DNA of 64,000 nt from Apostichopus japonicus (GCF_037975245.1 NC_092583.1:3030764-3094763); one strand, 5' to 3'; shown: positions 1 to 12,416, counted from the first letter of the stretch. Numbers and translations are program-made. The notes: generated from the sequence alone by a model not told the origin.

Positions 1-1230
1 CGTATTCACTTTACATTTTGTTAAACTAATACCAGTCGAGTGCGCAATTGGGAGGGAAGCAGGGCGGGGGGGGGGGGAGCCCCACCCCAACGTCGCAGAG
101 AAATTGGTTCAATCGAGGTATTAGACCACTACTACGGGTGTCAACGTTGCGTTTAAAGCTACCGTTTGTATAGCAATAATTGATAGTTTAATTTAGTATA
201 CCACAGAATGCATCATTTGACATCAGGAAGTTTAATTCTACCTGTCATTCAACGTTCCTTATTCAATTCGTATCCATATTTGTTCAATCATTTCAGTGTC
301 ATTCTGTTTCCTTCTCGTGAACGTTTTTAATTTGATTAATTTTACTAATTTTGAAACAGCGCCACGAGAATGTCACGTTTTCAAATGATGGAACAGATTT
401 CAAACTTGGAAGTTCTCTATAAGTAGTGTACTTTCTTTAGCCTTACTGCCCAGCAGTTAATCCTTTTTTCAGAGAAACCATCCTCTTCTCCCGTGCCTTG
501 CGAAAACTTGACCACAGCGTTAGAAAGAGTATTTAGTGTGTTGGGGATCTTCCTCAGAACTGAGAATATTAGGTTTATTGTGTTACGGTGGCACAAAAAA
601 AAAGACAATTGAAATTGCAGCACGCAGCTGGTTCAAAATATCATCCATTTTATTCCCAAATATCGATTGCTATTTGAAATTTCGCGGTTTTAATGCCGCA
701 ATTTCGACTTAGTAAGTTTATATAAAAGTAATCTACCATCTTCGCGAAATTTTAACTTGTATATCGACTCGGTTCGAAGTGTTCCTCGGGATTTCGATTC
801 AAGTCTATCGACTTATTTGCTTAAATATTTCGGCGTTTGTGTCGAAATTTCGACTCGAATTTAAATTATTTCGTCGCAAATTTTACACAAACAATGTGAG
901 TTTGTGGTGACTTTTTACTCGAACAGTTTCAACATGAGAATCGAAAATTTGACATCTTGTAATATCGACTTATACTGCAGAGCAGTCTTTCAAGTGAAAT
1001 ACTATTGCATAGGTCTGACCTACTTCCTTCCAAAAAAAAAAAAAAACATAAACAAGAAAAGACTAGAATGAATCAAGATAATTTCATCAACTGTCTTCAT
1101 GAAGCTCTCGTGTTCGTTGGGCGGCGAAAATGGAAGGATAGAAAATTCCGTTTTGTCAATGAGGACTCGGGAAAACATCGGTAAATCATAATTTATCCTC
1201 ATTTTCATTAGTATACTGACTTAATTCATG
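1..1230. other. Unassigned AT-rich sequence
   Basis: No supported gene. A run of about 13 G lies near 66-78. Between about 660 and 975 the words TTTCGAC, TATCGACT and TTTCGCG recur many times, giving a CpG-containing patch unlike the flanks; it may be an old degenerate repeat. A poly-A run is at 1033-1046. The short open frames here have no recognisable similarity. Confidence 0.5.
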
Positions 1231-1279
1231 AAGGGGCTCCCCCCTCCCCTGGCTATGTACGCCATCAGTGGTACTTTTT

Positions 1280-1466
1280 AAGCAAAGTCACCCAGGAAAG
1301 AACATTGGGCACAACAACCAAACTACCGAACGACTGATCCGTTCTCAACCCCAGTCCCCTTACATTGAGACTGTGACTGTGTGATCGTCGTTGCGTGTGT
1401 ATCACCATTCCCCTCGAAAGGGAACATATACTACATATGATCTTAGCCAAAAGGCCGAGAAGCGAT
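1280..1466 (-). ncRNA. U2 snRNA-like sequence (5' domain conserved, body divergent)
   Basis: Read on the minus strand from 1466, the first 28 bases match the metazoan U2 snRNA 5' end (ATCGCTTCTCGGCCTTTTGG, then CTAAGATC). The next 17 or so bases keep the branch-point-pairing word GTAGTA with about three differences from U2. After that the similarity stops: the usual stem IIa and a clear Sm site (AT5-6G) are absent. The body can instead form several local hairpins: TTCCCTT/AGGGGAA, GTGAT/ATCAC, CTCAA/TTGAG and GAACG/CGTTC. U2 is a spliceosomal RNA that pairs with the intron branch site. A full-length match would be about 190 nt; the 3' end given here is arbitrary. It could be a U2 pseudogene, a U2-headed SINE, or a chimeric small RNA. 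A hAT-like tip (CACTGATGGCGTACATAGCC, minus strand) follows immediately at about 1274. Confidence 0.6.
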
Positions 1467-2599
1467 CTGTGGTTACGAACCCAGAGCCTAGTCTGTACTG
1501 CTTTATTTTTTTAGGTAAGGGGTTCACTGTTACCAAAAGTTGAATTTCTGCCTATAGACTGCGTTCTCATACAGTAGTTATTTTGTTGAGATCATATTAT
1601 ATCTTACCGTTCCCCTCTCCTCTAACCCTCCTCTCCACCCCAAAATAGAAGAAGAATTAATGAGCATACATCTGATGTCGCAACTGTTATAATTGCGTAA
1701 GGTTACCACCAAAACGTTGAAATTATGGGAGATATAGCAACGTTTCTTGTCCTCGTGCATAATACAGACTGGAGCAACTTTTCTAAGCTCGAATATCGTC
1801 GTCATGCAGAAATTACTACTAACACGTTTGTTATTTGCTTACCGTGACTGCCTTGCAATACTGTACACTGTGGTCTCATTTTGCGCACATGTGATTGTGC
1901 CGAAGTCGCAGTTAAGACAGTAAGAGGATAGCCTAGGTCTGTGCCGGTCGCATGGACAGAGGAATCTCAGAAAGGACCTTTCGAGTCAAATGTTAGATTT
2001 TTAAATGCGTTATCCTTTAATTCAACGGAAAGGTAAGTATCTAGACACTTGTAAATGATTGCGGCCATAATGTCTGCGTTGAATTATTCATGAAAATAGC
2101 AGTTAAGCGAAGTCACCACACTGCCTTTAAATTAAAGTTTACTGTTCGTATCCCACAGCTGTTTCCTTTGTGTATCGCATAAATGTGGTCGCCTATCACA
2201 TGTAAAATTAACGTTAGGACACGGTTCCGCGAATACGCACTCATTTGATCGTATTGTATGTTGAACTAGATTTGGGTTGGGACTATTCTAAGAAAGGTCT
2301 TCAGACATGATCGAACTGAAATGAGCACAGGTCAATTAAAGCTAGGCCTAGTAACAGCACTATAATGTAATCCTAGCTATAGCTGGGCCCTAGGCCTAGC
2401 CTATGTTTGGCCAAACGACAATATTAGTTGGCCAGTCCAATTAGGCTAGGCCTGCAAGCCATTAAGTGCTACATCTTGAGACTGAGATGAGGCAGTTTTC
2501 CTTTCTCATTTTCGAACTAGGCTACTGTTATTTTTAGCCTCTTATTTACGAAGAAGGACTCTACAAAGATGTATTTAACAAAAGGGCTGTGAGTTTTCG
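1467..2599. other. Unassigned intergenic sequence
   Basis: Nothing recognisable. It contains short words such as CCTAGGCCTAG repeated around 2340-2460. No open frame of note. Confidence 0.4.
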
Positions 2600-2800
2600 T
2601 TTAAAGACCTAAACGTTTAAACGGCCGATTTTACGTTCGTTTAAACGTTTAAACGTTCGCGAAAATCGCGAGAAAACGCCGAGTATAAAGGCGTGGGGTC
2701 CAGGGGGCCGCCCTAGGGCCCTGGTGGGGCGAAGACCCCGGAAAAGGAAAAGGATTTTTTTTTTCGTGTCTGGCGATAAAAAAATTCGCAGTTGAGGATG
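2600..2800. repeat. GC-rich patch with repeated GTTTAAAC palindromes
   Basis: The word CGTTTAAACG and its overlaps occur four times between 2600 and 2660, followed by a GC-rich block (GGGGTCCAGGGGGCCGCC and CCCTAGGGCCCTGG) and an A/T run. The composition differs sharply from the flanks and resembles the GC-rich internal block of the transposon at 12423-12901, so it may be a transposon fragment. No inverted-repeat boundaries were found. Confidence 0.35.
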
Positions 2801-4344
2801 CAAAATGCTGACAACTTTTTGAATTTAAATTGTCACGAAGCTGATGAAAAATTTTAAATGACAAGTTAGAGTAGCTGTATTATGTTATAAAATGAAAAGA
2901 GATTTAATCTGTTTTACAATCTTTAAAAAGTTTAACTTACAGGACCTCCGATATTATGAAACAAAAAACGTTCGGCAAAGCCCCGTTTCTAGAATGCCTA
3001 ACAATGAATAGCGCGCACTAAACGTACATTAGTTTACAACTGCAGTACGGTTTAACCTAACTTAAATACTACGGTAGGATACTGTATATGTGCTCAGAAT
3101 TTTCCCAGGTACCTTGGCAAACAACTGCGCGCTCATCCCCTGTCTAACACCTGTTTGTTAACATTTTTGGCACGTTTCCAAGAAACGTTTCATGGAGTAC
3201 TCCCCATGATACACGAGGCACATTTCATACACGCAGCACAAGATATCAAGCTATGTCATCTTTATGAAAGTAAACCTTGTAATAAAATATGTTTTAGGCC
3301 ACACGTTTTTGTAGTTACGTGAGATCCGTAACAGACGAGGTGGTTAGGCTATTTGCTATACACTTAACTGTGGTAGGACATTATTTTTTCCGTATTTTTG
3401 GAAATTCTAGAAAATACTTTCTCTTCCCCCCGCTTAACACCAAATGTGGTCTTACGGTTTATTCATAAATGGGTGTACTAGAGCCTTGTATACATGACAT
3501 TAGTTGCATTTAGCACGATTTGCCAGTTTCGCGTGAATTTTTCGAAAGTGTTTTGCTGGATCTTTCGTAAAATTTGAAAGGTGTACCAACTTACTTTTCG
3601 TACACAATTGGTAATTTCTCTACTGATTTTCAGAGTTTTTTTACGATCTCCAATCGATACATTTCCTTTGATCATGTATTTGAACAACTATTACCAAGTC
3701 GAGTATTCGACCCGGTATTGTCTGGTCGGAGAGTTCAACGTGATGGACAGGGATTGTAATCATTTCGATCGAACATGCATTGACTGGATTATCTGCGCCG
3801 CCGCTGTCGGCCCTAATACTAAGTATATTTCTACTCCGGTTCTAATAATACATGTTTATAACAACGAGGTGTGATCAACAGATGATCCTAACAGATGGCG
3901 CTATTACAATATCGTAACAGCTACATCATCAAAGTACTCCTAGTCCCTTTTGTTTTAGTTTTAATGAAAGGCCCATTAAAATCCTGCAATATGTCACTGA
4001 CATTTGATTGATACTGAAGGTAGGGTTTGGGTCTAGGCCCCAGCCCTAATCCATATTGTATTATTATTTTTTGGGGTAGGGAGGGGGGGGGGTAGGTGGT
4101 AGAAACCTAACTGGATTCTTAGATTCATTTAAATAATGATAAATGTCTGAATGAAGGAATTTGGTGTATTAACTGCACATTGATAAATTTATGATCATTT
4201 TGTGTACTACTACTGTAGAGTCCGAGGGCTTGACAACGGACAGACTTTGAACACAAAACACAGAAACAAGAAAATACATGTGCACACTCTGAGGGTCTGG
4301 GAGGCTCTGCCTGTACTTCTTTATTCAGTCTTACTAACTAGACT
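2801..4344. other. Unassigned sequence
   Basis: A 97-codon open frame (3581-3874, plus) overlaps another in a different frame and lacks recognisable motifs; I treat both as chance. A G run is at 4083-4092. No repeat boundaries seen. Confidence 0.4.
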
Positions 4345-5285
4345 GCTTGTCTAGCTATTTACATAACATAAATGAATAAGAACAATGTACCATTGATAGG
4401 AGGAATGTAGCATGTACCACACCAACTATAGACCACTGGTCTAGCTATTAACATAATATATGCATAAAGAACAATGTACCATTGATAGGAGGAATGTAGC
4501 ATGTACCACACCAACTATAGACCACTGGTCTAGCTATTAACATAATATATGCATAAAGAACAATGTACCATTGATAGGAGGAATGTAGCATGTACCATAC
4601 CAACTATAGACCACTGGTCTAGCTATTAACATAATATATGCATAAAGAACAATGTACCATTGATAGGAGGAATGTAGCATGTACCACACCAACTATAGAC
4701 CACTGGTCTAGCTATTAACATAATATATGCATAAAGAACAATGTACCATTGATAGGAGGAATGTAGCATGTACCATACCAACTATAGACCACTGGTCTAG
4801 CTATTAACATAATATATGCATAAAGAACAATGTACCATTGATAGGAGGAATGTAGCATGTACCATACCAACTATAGACCACTGGTCTAGCTATTAACATA
4901 AATATATGCATAAAGAACAATATACCATTGATAGGAGGAATGTAGCATGTACCATACCAACTATAGACCACTGGTCTAGCTATTAACATAAATATATGCA
5001 TAAAGAACAATATACCATTGATAGGAGGAATGTAGCATGTACCATACCAACTATAGACCACTGGTCTAGCTATTAACATAATATATGCATAAAGAACAAT
5101 ATACCATTGATAGGAGGAATGTAGCATGTACCACACCAACTATAGACCACTGGTCTAGCTATTAACATAATATATGCATAAAGAACAATGTACCATTGAT
5201 AGGAGGAATGTAGCATGTACCACACCAACTATAGACCACTGGTCTAGCTATTAACATAATATGCATAAAGAACAATATATAGGAG
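4345..5285. repeat. 89-bp tandem satellite, about 10.5 copies
   Basis: The word CTAGCTATT recurs at 4353, 4441, 4530, 4619, 4708, 4797, 4886, 4976, 5066, 5155 and 5244, giving a period of 89 (90 for two units that gained one A). Copies differ by single bases, e.g. TACCACACC versus TACCATACC and AATGTACC versus AATATACC. The first copy is more divergent and the last is truncated. Each unit carries the hyphenated palindrome TAGACCACTGGTCTA. Long minus-strand open frames across it are consequences of the repeat and not genes. Confidence 0.95.
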
Positions 5286-6483
5286 GAATGAACTGAATAC
5301 AGTATTATGTCCACCTGGTATACATATGTAAACTGACACACATACTTCTTGAACATAACAGTGCCAGTGCAAGCCGCATAAGTAATAAGCTATCTCTACA
5401 CTACTAGGCTAATGCCTATTGTTGTAAATCATTAATCTGATGCAAAAAGCTCCTAGAATTCTCCTTGCTAAGGTTTATTCATGACATGTAAGATTGGTTT
5501 TGGGTCCAGAATAGAATGCAAGATATTTCATGGAAGGGGCACGTTGTTGGTTTGAGTTTTAGGGGCATTGGACCATTCTTCTTTTCAATTTTTCAGTACT
5601 AATTCTATCAGTTTCCTCTGATCACTTAATCTTATAAAGATTGGGTCTCTCTCTCCACGCCACCTCTCTCTCTCTCTAATTGGCTACTTTGAAATATAGG
5701 CCAAAGGCAGCTTCCATTAATTGATATTATAAAGATCACGTTGTCACTAACCTTGCAGGTCAAGTGTTACCAATGTTTGCTGAAAATGTACCATGGAGTT
5801 TTGTGACATAACTTTTACTGTAACTTAGTGTTGTTGGTTGAAAGGTTTACTTTTGCTGCCTATAGTATTTGTGACAGCATTTGAAATCATTTTGCCAAAG
5901 TTTTTGGACATTGCTACCATTTTACCAGATTTGCCAGTACTACGGTAAAACTGCAAATGTGCATTGAGTTTGACATTGTACGGTTATAAGTACCAAGCCA
6001 TTTGATATGAAACACATGATTTGATACTACATGTAAACAGACTGTTGGGAAATATAGCATATGCAATGTAGGCCCTATGGCCCTATGGCCCTGTAAATTT
6101 TGGGTCCTTCTCATAGTAAATGTTTTGAAAATTAACATGATGCTTAAATTTATTGGGCAGATACTGTAGATTCACCCCTTGTTGATGACTTTACAAAAGT
6201 GAAATCCCAGAAACTTGATGGATATTTTGTTTGAGCAAGGTTTGTAAGGACTAAACAGAATAGTCTAATTACAGTGTCTCTCCTGTAATGGCACCATATT
6301 GTGATTTGTGACATATCTTCAAAAATGCAGTACAGAAGATATATAGTTAGCAATATTGTTAGCATACATATTTCATTACGATGGGGGGGGGGGGTGGGGG
6401 GGGGGGCTACAATTCATTCTATTGTGCTCAATCATGATAGAGATGTTACCAAAGAGGTCTATTTTACAACGATACGCTTGTAG
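5286..6483. other. Unassigned sequence
   Basis: Contains a CTCTCT tract near 5648-5678 and a G-rich tract at 6382-6408. Nothing else recognised. Confidence 0.4.
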
Positions 6484-6601
6484 CCACGTTGGTTTGAATG
6501 ATGAACAATTGAGAGCGGTGCTGACTCACAGGAGTCTCTTTTTGGAGGATGTGATGAACAAATTCCACTTTCCACCAGGCTCAGCCCCTATAGTAAATAT
6601 A
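6484..6601 (+). CDS. Possible internal coding exon, unidentified protein
   Basis: An open stretch of about 39 codons is bounded by an acceptor-like TTGTAG at 6478-6483 and a donor-like ATA|GTGAGC at 6601/6602. In that frame it reads HVGLNDEQLRAVLTHRSLFL (first 20 residues), then a segment containing HFPPGSAP. The residue mix looks protein-like (amphipathic, charged, no low complexity), unlike neighbouring frames. LTHRS resembles the opening word of RNase III domains, but the rest does not follow that family and I do not assign it. The exon would start in phase with one leftover base and end in phase 0. No partner exon was identified nearby. It could be a chance frame or a decayed retrocopy. 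Confidence 0.35.
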
Positions 6602-7789
6602 GTGAGCTGTTATGTATCAACACAATGCACAACATGTCTTAACATCTAAATAGTAAGCTAAAAATTATCATTACCAGACATAGAATCTTCTGGGGGGGGG
6701 GCATGCCACACCCCTCCCAGCTTCCAAATGACATTTGCCATGTGACAATAAAAAAAAAGGTAGGAAGATTTACAATTCTTTGAATGCAACTGGTTATATA
6801 ATTCACTTGCTTCTACCTTCAAATTTCTGCTTATTTGAAGCTGATGTGCACCTGGAATTGGCTTTGTTTTAGGCACCCATGTTGGCTCCTCTTGCATCAC
6901 ATGCATCCTGTGCCCCCCCCCCCCAAATGTTGCCTTATTAATTCTATGCCCACCTCTCCCCCCCTCCCCGGTTTCCAAATGCCTGCCACCCAACAAATTG
7001 CCAGAACAGTTCATGAAATTAGTGAACAACCTTTACAAGTCTATATATGCAAAGTATGGAAGGCTTCTAGGCTAGGCTTGGTGCTGCTAAATACGTACCA
7101 ATTTAATGGCATTAAATCAATGTCATCCTTTCATATTTAGAAAGAGGTAAAAGGTGGAGAAGGTTGAGACAATGTTAGAATGGTTCAAAGCATTGTTCAG
7201 AATACAGAAGTGTATATATTTAGATGTTTCTGAAAGTAAAAATAAATAAGAAGCTGTTTACATTGTAAATAGATTATACCTACTTAATAGATATTGTACT
7301 CGTTTGAGTACACAATGCTATGAAAAAAAAATCAATTTGAAGATCTGATTGTTTGTGAATGTGAACTTTGTATGATTGATGGTTCGACACATTGTGTACA
7401 TTTCTGGGTGTTTAAATTAAACAAAGAGACTCAATGAGAGTATGTAAAGGTGAACTTGTGAGAAAAGAAGCACGCATTTATTCCCAACTTCAGATGGCAA
7501 ACTCATTTCCAGTGTGTTTTTAATGTACAGTACATAAATCTTGCAATAAATGTTATATACTTTGCAATGATGTATTACATTCAAGATGAATTTCAATATG
7601 AATTTCAATATATGCCAAAAATTGAATTTTCAATTTTGAGTTGGGTTGTAACATTTATTTTTTACCTACAGGAGTCATGTAATACTCACACATAGTGATG
7701 GCTCTGAATTTATGTCTCTTATACTGAATTGTATTTTGGTTCCTGTGTAAAAGAGCTGCCATGTAAACATTTTTGGACCTTGTAGCAAT
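6602..7789. other. Unassigned sequence
   Basis: Contains G/C homopolymer runs at about 6692-6700 and 6914-6925 with similar flanking words in opposite orientation (GGCATGCCAC near 6700; CCAAATG near 6925 and 6975), possibly remnants of a MITE. No target duplication was found. Confidence 0.35.
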
Positions 7790-8075
7790 GAATTGTCTCT
7801 GGCTTATAGGACAGAAGATTCACTTCTAACAGCTAAGAATTTGTTTTTCCGTTTGGGAGATTTAGTAGTTTAAAAAGTCATGTCTGATAGCTGTCATTTT
7901 GTAAATCTGTGAAAATCAAAGTTTCTGCTAGGATCTGAAACCTTCCACTTCCTCGTTGTTTATCTCTTCATATTTCCAAGGTAGAATGTTAACAGTGTTG
8001 AACTTGTTACCAATGCCATTTTTAGGTCATAGTAATAGTGTCAATATTTTAGATTAAACATTTGTAAAAACCCAT
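7790..8075 (+). repeat. Old dispersed repeat, copy 1 (partner at 43850-44145)
   Basis: Similar order of words to 43850-44145: TTTGGGAGAT/TTTGGGAAGAT, AGTAGTTTAAAA, TTGTAAATCTGTGAA, CTCATATTT and AAGGTAGAATGTTAAC. The two copies are divergent with small indels. No coding potential seen. Family unknown. Confidence 0.6.
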
Positions 8076-8089
8076 CTTCATTATAGAAA

Positions 8090-8335
8090 TATTGTTATAA
8101 AGAAAGAAAAGCATAAATAATTGAGGCACATGTGGCTCAATGATGTCATATTATTTATACTTGATCAAGTCTTCAGCCTTTTGTGTGAAGAAACATTAAA
8201 TCGGTGATATCTCCTAAATGGATTAACTTTTTTCTAATAGCTGTTTGGATTGATATTATTCATGACAGTTTTTCTCCATCACATAAGCCCATTAATGATG
8301 GTTGGGTTTTGGGTTCTGTTAAAGTTACAGTATTG
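8090..8335 (+). repeat. Dispersed repeat family R, copy 1
   Basis: Diagnostic words are ATGATGTCATA, the palindrome ACTTGATCAAGT (8159-8170), TTCTTCACACA (read on the minus strand), GATATCTCCTAAAT, AATAGCTGTTT and AATGATGGTTGGGTT. The same words in the same order occur inverted at 18065-18245 and 34322-34445, and in direct orientation at 34830-34985. Probably a SINE or MITE; no clear terminal inverted repeat or RNA polymerase III box was found. Confidence 0.7.
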
Positions 8336-11300
8336 TGTTAGTATACATAAGTTCTAACTTCTTACCAAAGATGGATTTATTGTTTTGAACAGTCTTCCAA
8401 AGAATTGATAATAATTATTTCTAATTAATAATTATTTTACCCTACCTGTATATGTAAACTATTTACTGCAGTGTAGGATAGGGTGATGATGTTGGTATTG
8501 AAGTCTGTATAATATTATACCCCAGTGGTACCTGGTTCAAAATCTATCTTTGCCCCCTGTGATTATCAACCAATTGCTGCAATGCATTTCAACTGAGTCA
8601 GGGAAAGGGCAAGAAATATGAATTGGAGGGTTTTGTTAGTAAAATGCACCCAGTGGACTAAATCATATTACCCTCTGTAAGTTACCCAACCTGATTTGAA
8701 AGTATTTTTTAAGGTTACAAGAAGTAGATTGCAGACTATTGCCTGTTAGAGAATAGAGACAGTTGTTTCCATATCCTTCTGACTTTCTGAGCATAGCTCC
8801 ATTCTTGAGCTACCCATGTGTACTGTATTGGGACAAGTGTGATGGCAGTAGTACTGTAGGTAGGTGCTTATACTATGTTGTCTGTAAGGCCAATTCCTTG
8901 GAAAGTTATTAGAAGTTTTTTAAGCATTTTAGAGTAAAAGGATATTACTTAGAGCAAAAAATTGTTTGTCATAGATATGTAGTACATGTGTAGAATGTGG
9001 TGATTACCACAGGCAAAAACGTAAATTTTTCCCCTGGGTGACAATGTTTGAATATTCATAAATATCTAGTTCAGTCTGAGTTTACAAGCTGAAGCACACA
9101 ATACAAAACAATACAATACAATAGAAAACAATTCAAAGATTTTCATTTCAAGTAGTGAACAGGAAGTTGCTCAATTTTGAGAAATTTGTTACTTGCTGTT
9201 TACATAGTTTATACTAATCAATATGAAAACAACGTGGCCACATGGGGAAGAAAAATCAGTGGAAGTAAATGGACTTGTTGATTAATGTAAGTGTTTCATT
9301 TCGTGGGAATGTTTACTGTATATATAAACAGAAATTAGAATGGGCGTCATACCCAGTTCAATGGCACTTTGAAGTAATATTTTTTGGCTATCGTAAAATT
9401 GATGGGAAATGACGATTAAATGGTAAGCACTCCCTTTGATTATGTTGTTGTATTTAGTAAGAACTTTAGAAGTAAAAGTCGTCCTGATACTCCCAATCCT
9501 CCCATTTTCTGTACCTCTTTCAAATTGCCTGAAAATATGGCAGGCTTTTCCTTGTATGGAGTCACTTTTGCCAACTCGCAAAATTGTGATGGGGACCGAG
9601 AATTGCAAAGTCAGCAATGACTATAAACGTGGATTGACAGTTGGTAAATACTATTATGGTTACGTTCGTCAAACACGGCAACATATAGAAATGCTGTACT
9701 CAAAGCCGAAGACTTCGTTGGTACAAATCCTGTGGCCAGTGACAGGACACTGTCATTTCTCAAATAGGTTGCTAATATTACTAAAATCGTAGGGTCTGCA
9801 CTGTTTGTCAATGTTATGAAAAACATTTAACAGGTAGAATAAAATTATCAAAGGAATATTAAAATTGAACTTGGTACTATTAAACTAGTAAATGTTGATA
9901 TGTATTTTTAAAAGAATCTTTGAATGTTAAAATATGTCGATTTTGATACAAAAATTGGTAACCCACTGTACAATTGTCCATGTACCTGAAACTTTGTAGA
10001 TTTTTCTATTATGTTGATAACAAGTAACTGGCCTGTTAATGTAACTTGGCTTTATATAAAAACTAAAATGGAAATATATCTGTAAGGAAAGTAACTGCTT
10101 GCAAGGCAGATGACGTATAAGGAACACATTTAGTTTTTTTATTATGTATTCTGAAGTAATGTTCTCATTTTATTACTCAAAAATGTATTTTTACATGCAA
10201 ACCATGTTCATTACGAGTAGAACCCCAGTGTCAAATCTTACGCGGTACAGGTAGGACCCTTGCAATGTCATCTGCCAATTAATCAGATCACACATATGCA
10301 GGCCTGCACATATGGAGTCTATACATGCTAGCTAGGTCATTTAATACTGCCCTAATTACCTATCGGTAAACATTTTATACTGTAGTTTTGAAATTGTCTG
10401 GGCTGAGTTCTTGCTATTATTGTTCTCTAAAAGTGACCAGGTGGCCTAGTCTACAAGTCCCTGGCAGTGTTCAATGCTGTGCTGAATAGTGCCTTTAGAG
10501 AACTTTTCATTGGAAGAACTTGCTGGTCCAGTAATTCATTTAAGGGAATCATGCATACTGTAGTCCTGATATCACCAAGAGGTTGAAATTTGAGAATTAT
10601 TTCCGCAGGCCAGTTGTCGTGCAGTCCTATTGGAATGCTGGAGGTACAGTACTGTAAACCAGGGCAATAGTCCCAAGGTGCATGTACCTCTGCTTGTACC
10701 AGATGTTGTACTGTATGGTGTATTATCTTTAGGGCTGTTAAAATAAACACAATTCCATGGTTAAGCTATTAGGAGGTAGAAATTATGTCTTGATCTATAT
10801 TATTTCAGATGAAAGGGAGACACAATTGTATACTGTAGGTATATATCATCACATTAAATGGCCTGTGATGCATAAAAGACTCTATGTCACATAGACTTTC
10901 AAGTACTGTAAATTGTGCTGTTGTGTCATCAAAGTTCTGTGTGTTGTCTTGTAAGTGATCACAAAATCATTACAGGCACACAGGAATGGTATTCATGTTC
11001 CTCTTTTACACCCTTGTAGCCTCTCCTCTGCCTCTCATAGTCCCTCCTCTGTTCCTCCTTTCTATCCCTCTTTCTTACCCCTCCTTCCCATCCCCTGTCC
11101 CACCCCTCCCTCCCTGACCAAATTCCACCAATGACACTCTTACTCTTCTCTGATGGCAGAGAAATGAATCCATCATGGAAAAGCAAAGTACTTTCTCAAG
11201 CAGGAATCACTCTGTGTACTGTACTGGTTAGAACAACTCCCTGGTCCAAAGTAATCAATTTGCTATGTAACAAGCAGTGTGTTAGAATGTGTTTTAGTAC

Positions 11301-11584
11301 TTGTGAGTTTCACCATGCATTATTACACTTACAGTACTTTAGGAAAGAATATTTGATAGGGAAGAGGAATCCTCTTGATGTGTAAAAGTGGTCTAGATGC
11401 ATATTAAGAAAGCTTTAATTATTCTGTGCTTGTTCAGCTCAAGTGGCTTTGAAGTGTTATTTCTGTACTTGACTTGTTAATTACTGTAATTGTCATCTCT
11501 TGCTGACCAGACTTTTAGTTTTAATAATTTGGGTGAGTTGCTTTGTGTGTGGCTCGGTTGACTGTTCATCGCAATTATTTGGTT
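8336..11584. other. Unassigned sequence
   Basis: No supported gene. 9420-9830 has overlapping open frames on both strands with somewhat higher CpG than the flanks, but none looks like a known family. A 99-codon minus frame at 10451-10750 is also unassigned. A pyrimidine-rich tract lies at 11020-11115. The palindrome ACAGTACTGT is at 10646-10655. Confidence 0.35.
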
Positions 11585-11611
11585 TGAGATATAGATATAG
11601 TATATTATACA

Positions 11612-11724
11612 AATAGTGCAAATATTTCATTCGTTGAAAGATGTAATTTGTTCCATTCAATGAGGCGCAGCCGAGTTGAATGGAACAAATTACATCTTTC
11701 AACGAATGAAATATTTGCACTATT
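11612..11724. repeat. Perfect long inverted repeat (49-bp arms, 15-nt loop)
   Basis: Arm 11612-11660 and arm 11676-11724 are exact reverse complements over 49 bases, separated by TGAGGCGCAGCCGAG (11661-11675). Weaker complementarity continues outward: TATTATACAAATA on the left pairs with TATTTGTTTTATAC on the right, after an insertion near 11725-11745 that contains the small palindrome GAATGGAAACCATTC. The perfect arms suggest a very young foldback element or a snap-back duplication. Confidence 0.9.
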
Positions 11725-11744
11725 GCATGAATGGAAACCATTCA

Positions 11745-12416
11745 TTATTTGTTTTATACAACATACAGTATTATATTAAGATGGGTAAAATGCACTTATG
11801 CAACAGATTGTTTTGAACAGACAGGTTTCTCTGCTCTCTTACCATTGAAAAAAGTGCTCCCAAAAAAGTATAACCCATGGTTCTATTTCATAGAGTGGAA
11901 TAGAACGGATTTTGCATGCAATCAAAGAGCAATTGACCAATCAAATGACCAGAACACAATTAGGTGTTGTATAAAGTAACATAACCAAATGAGATGAAGC
12001 AAAATAGAATCAGCCTAAGTTTCAACATTTCCTCTTCTGTGGAAAAGAAAGTCCCTCTCAGTAAATTGAGGTTATTAAACTGTTGACACATTATAATTTA
12101 TAATTGTCCCCCCCTTTCTCTCCCTTACCCATTTCCTCCCCCCCCTCACCCAAACATGTATCTAATTACTTGTGCCATCATTGGTAAGGACCTGCCTGTC
12201 AAACTGGTAATGCATTGCCACCCTCAAGCAGTTATTTTGAAAATCTGATTAGTACAATATTAATTCATTAATCATATCTGATATCAACCATCAAAGTATA
12301 TGGTTCTGTATATTAATGTGTATATTCAGTCGTTATTGAAAATTGCACATAAATTGTAACATTCTGGCATGAATACAATATGGCGGGGTCAATATGTTAG
12401 ATCTACTGTATACTGT
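11745..12416. other. Unassigned sequence
   Basis: An 82-codon plus-strand frame starts inside the hairpin flank (11731-11979) and shows no recognisable family. C-rich tracts near 12106-12150. Nothing else seen. Confidence 0.35.

Noticed and set aside
4345-5285. A CRISPR-like array
   Set aside because: Units are identical throughout with no variable spacers; it is a plain tandem satellite, and the window is eukaryotic.
4804-5356. Minus-strand open frames of 111 and 64 codons with GTCYIPPING repeats
   Set aside because: They are produced by the 89/90-bp satellite and lie wholly inside it.
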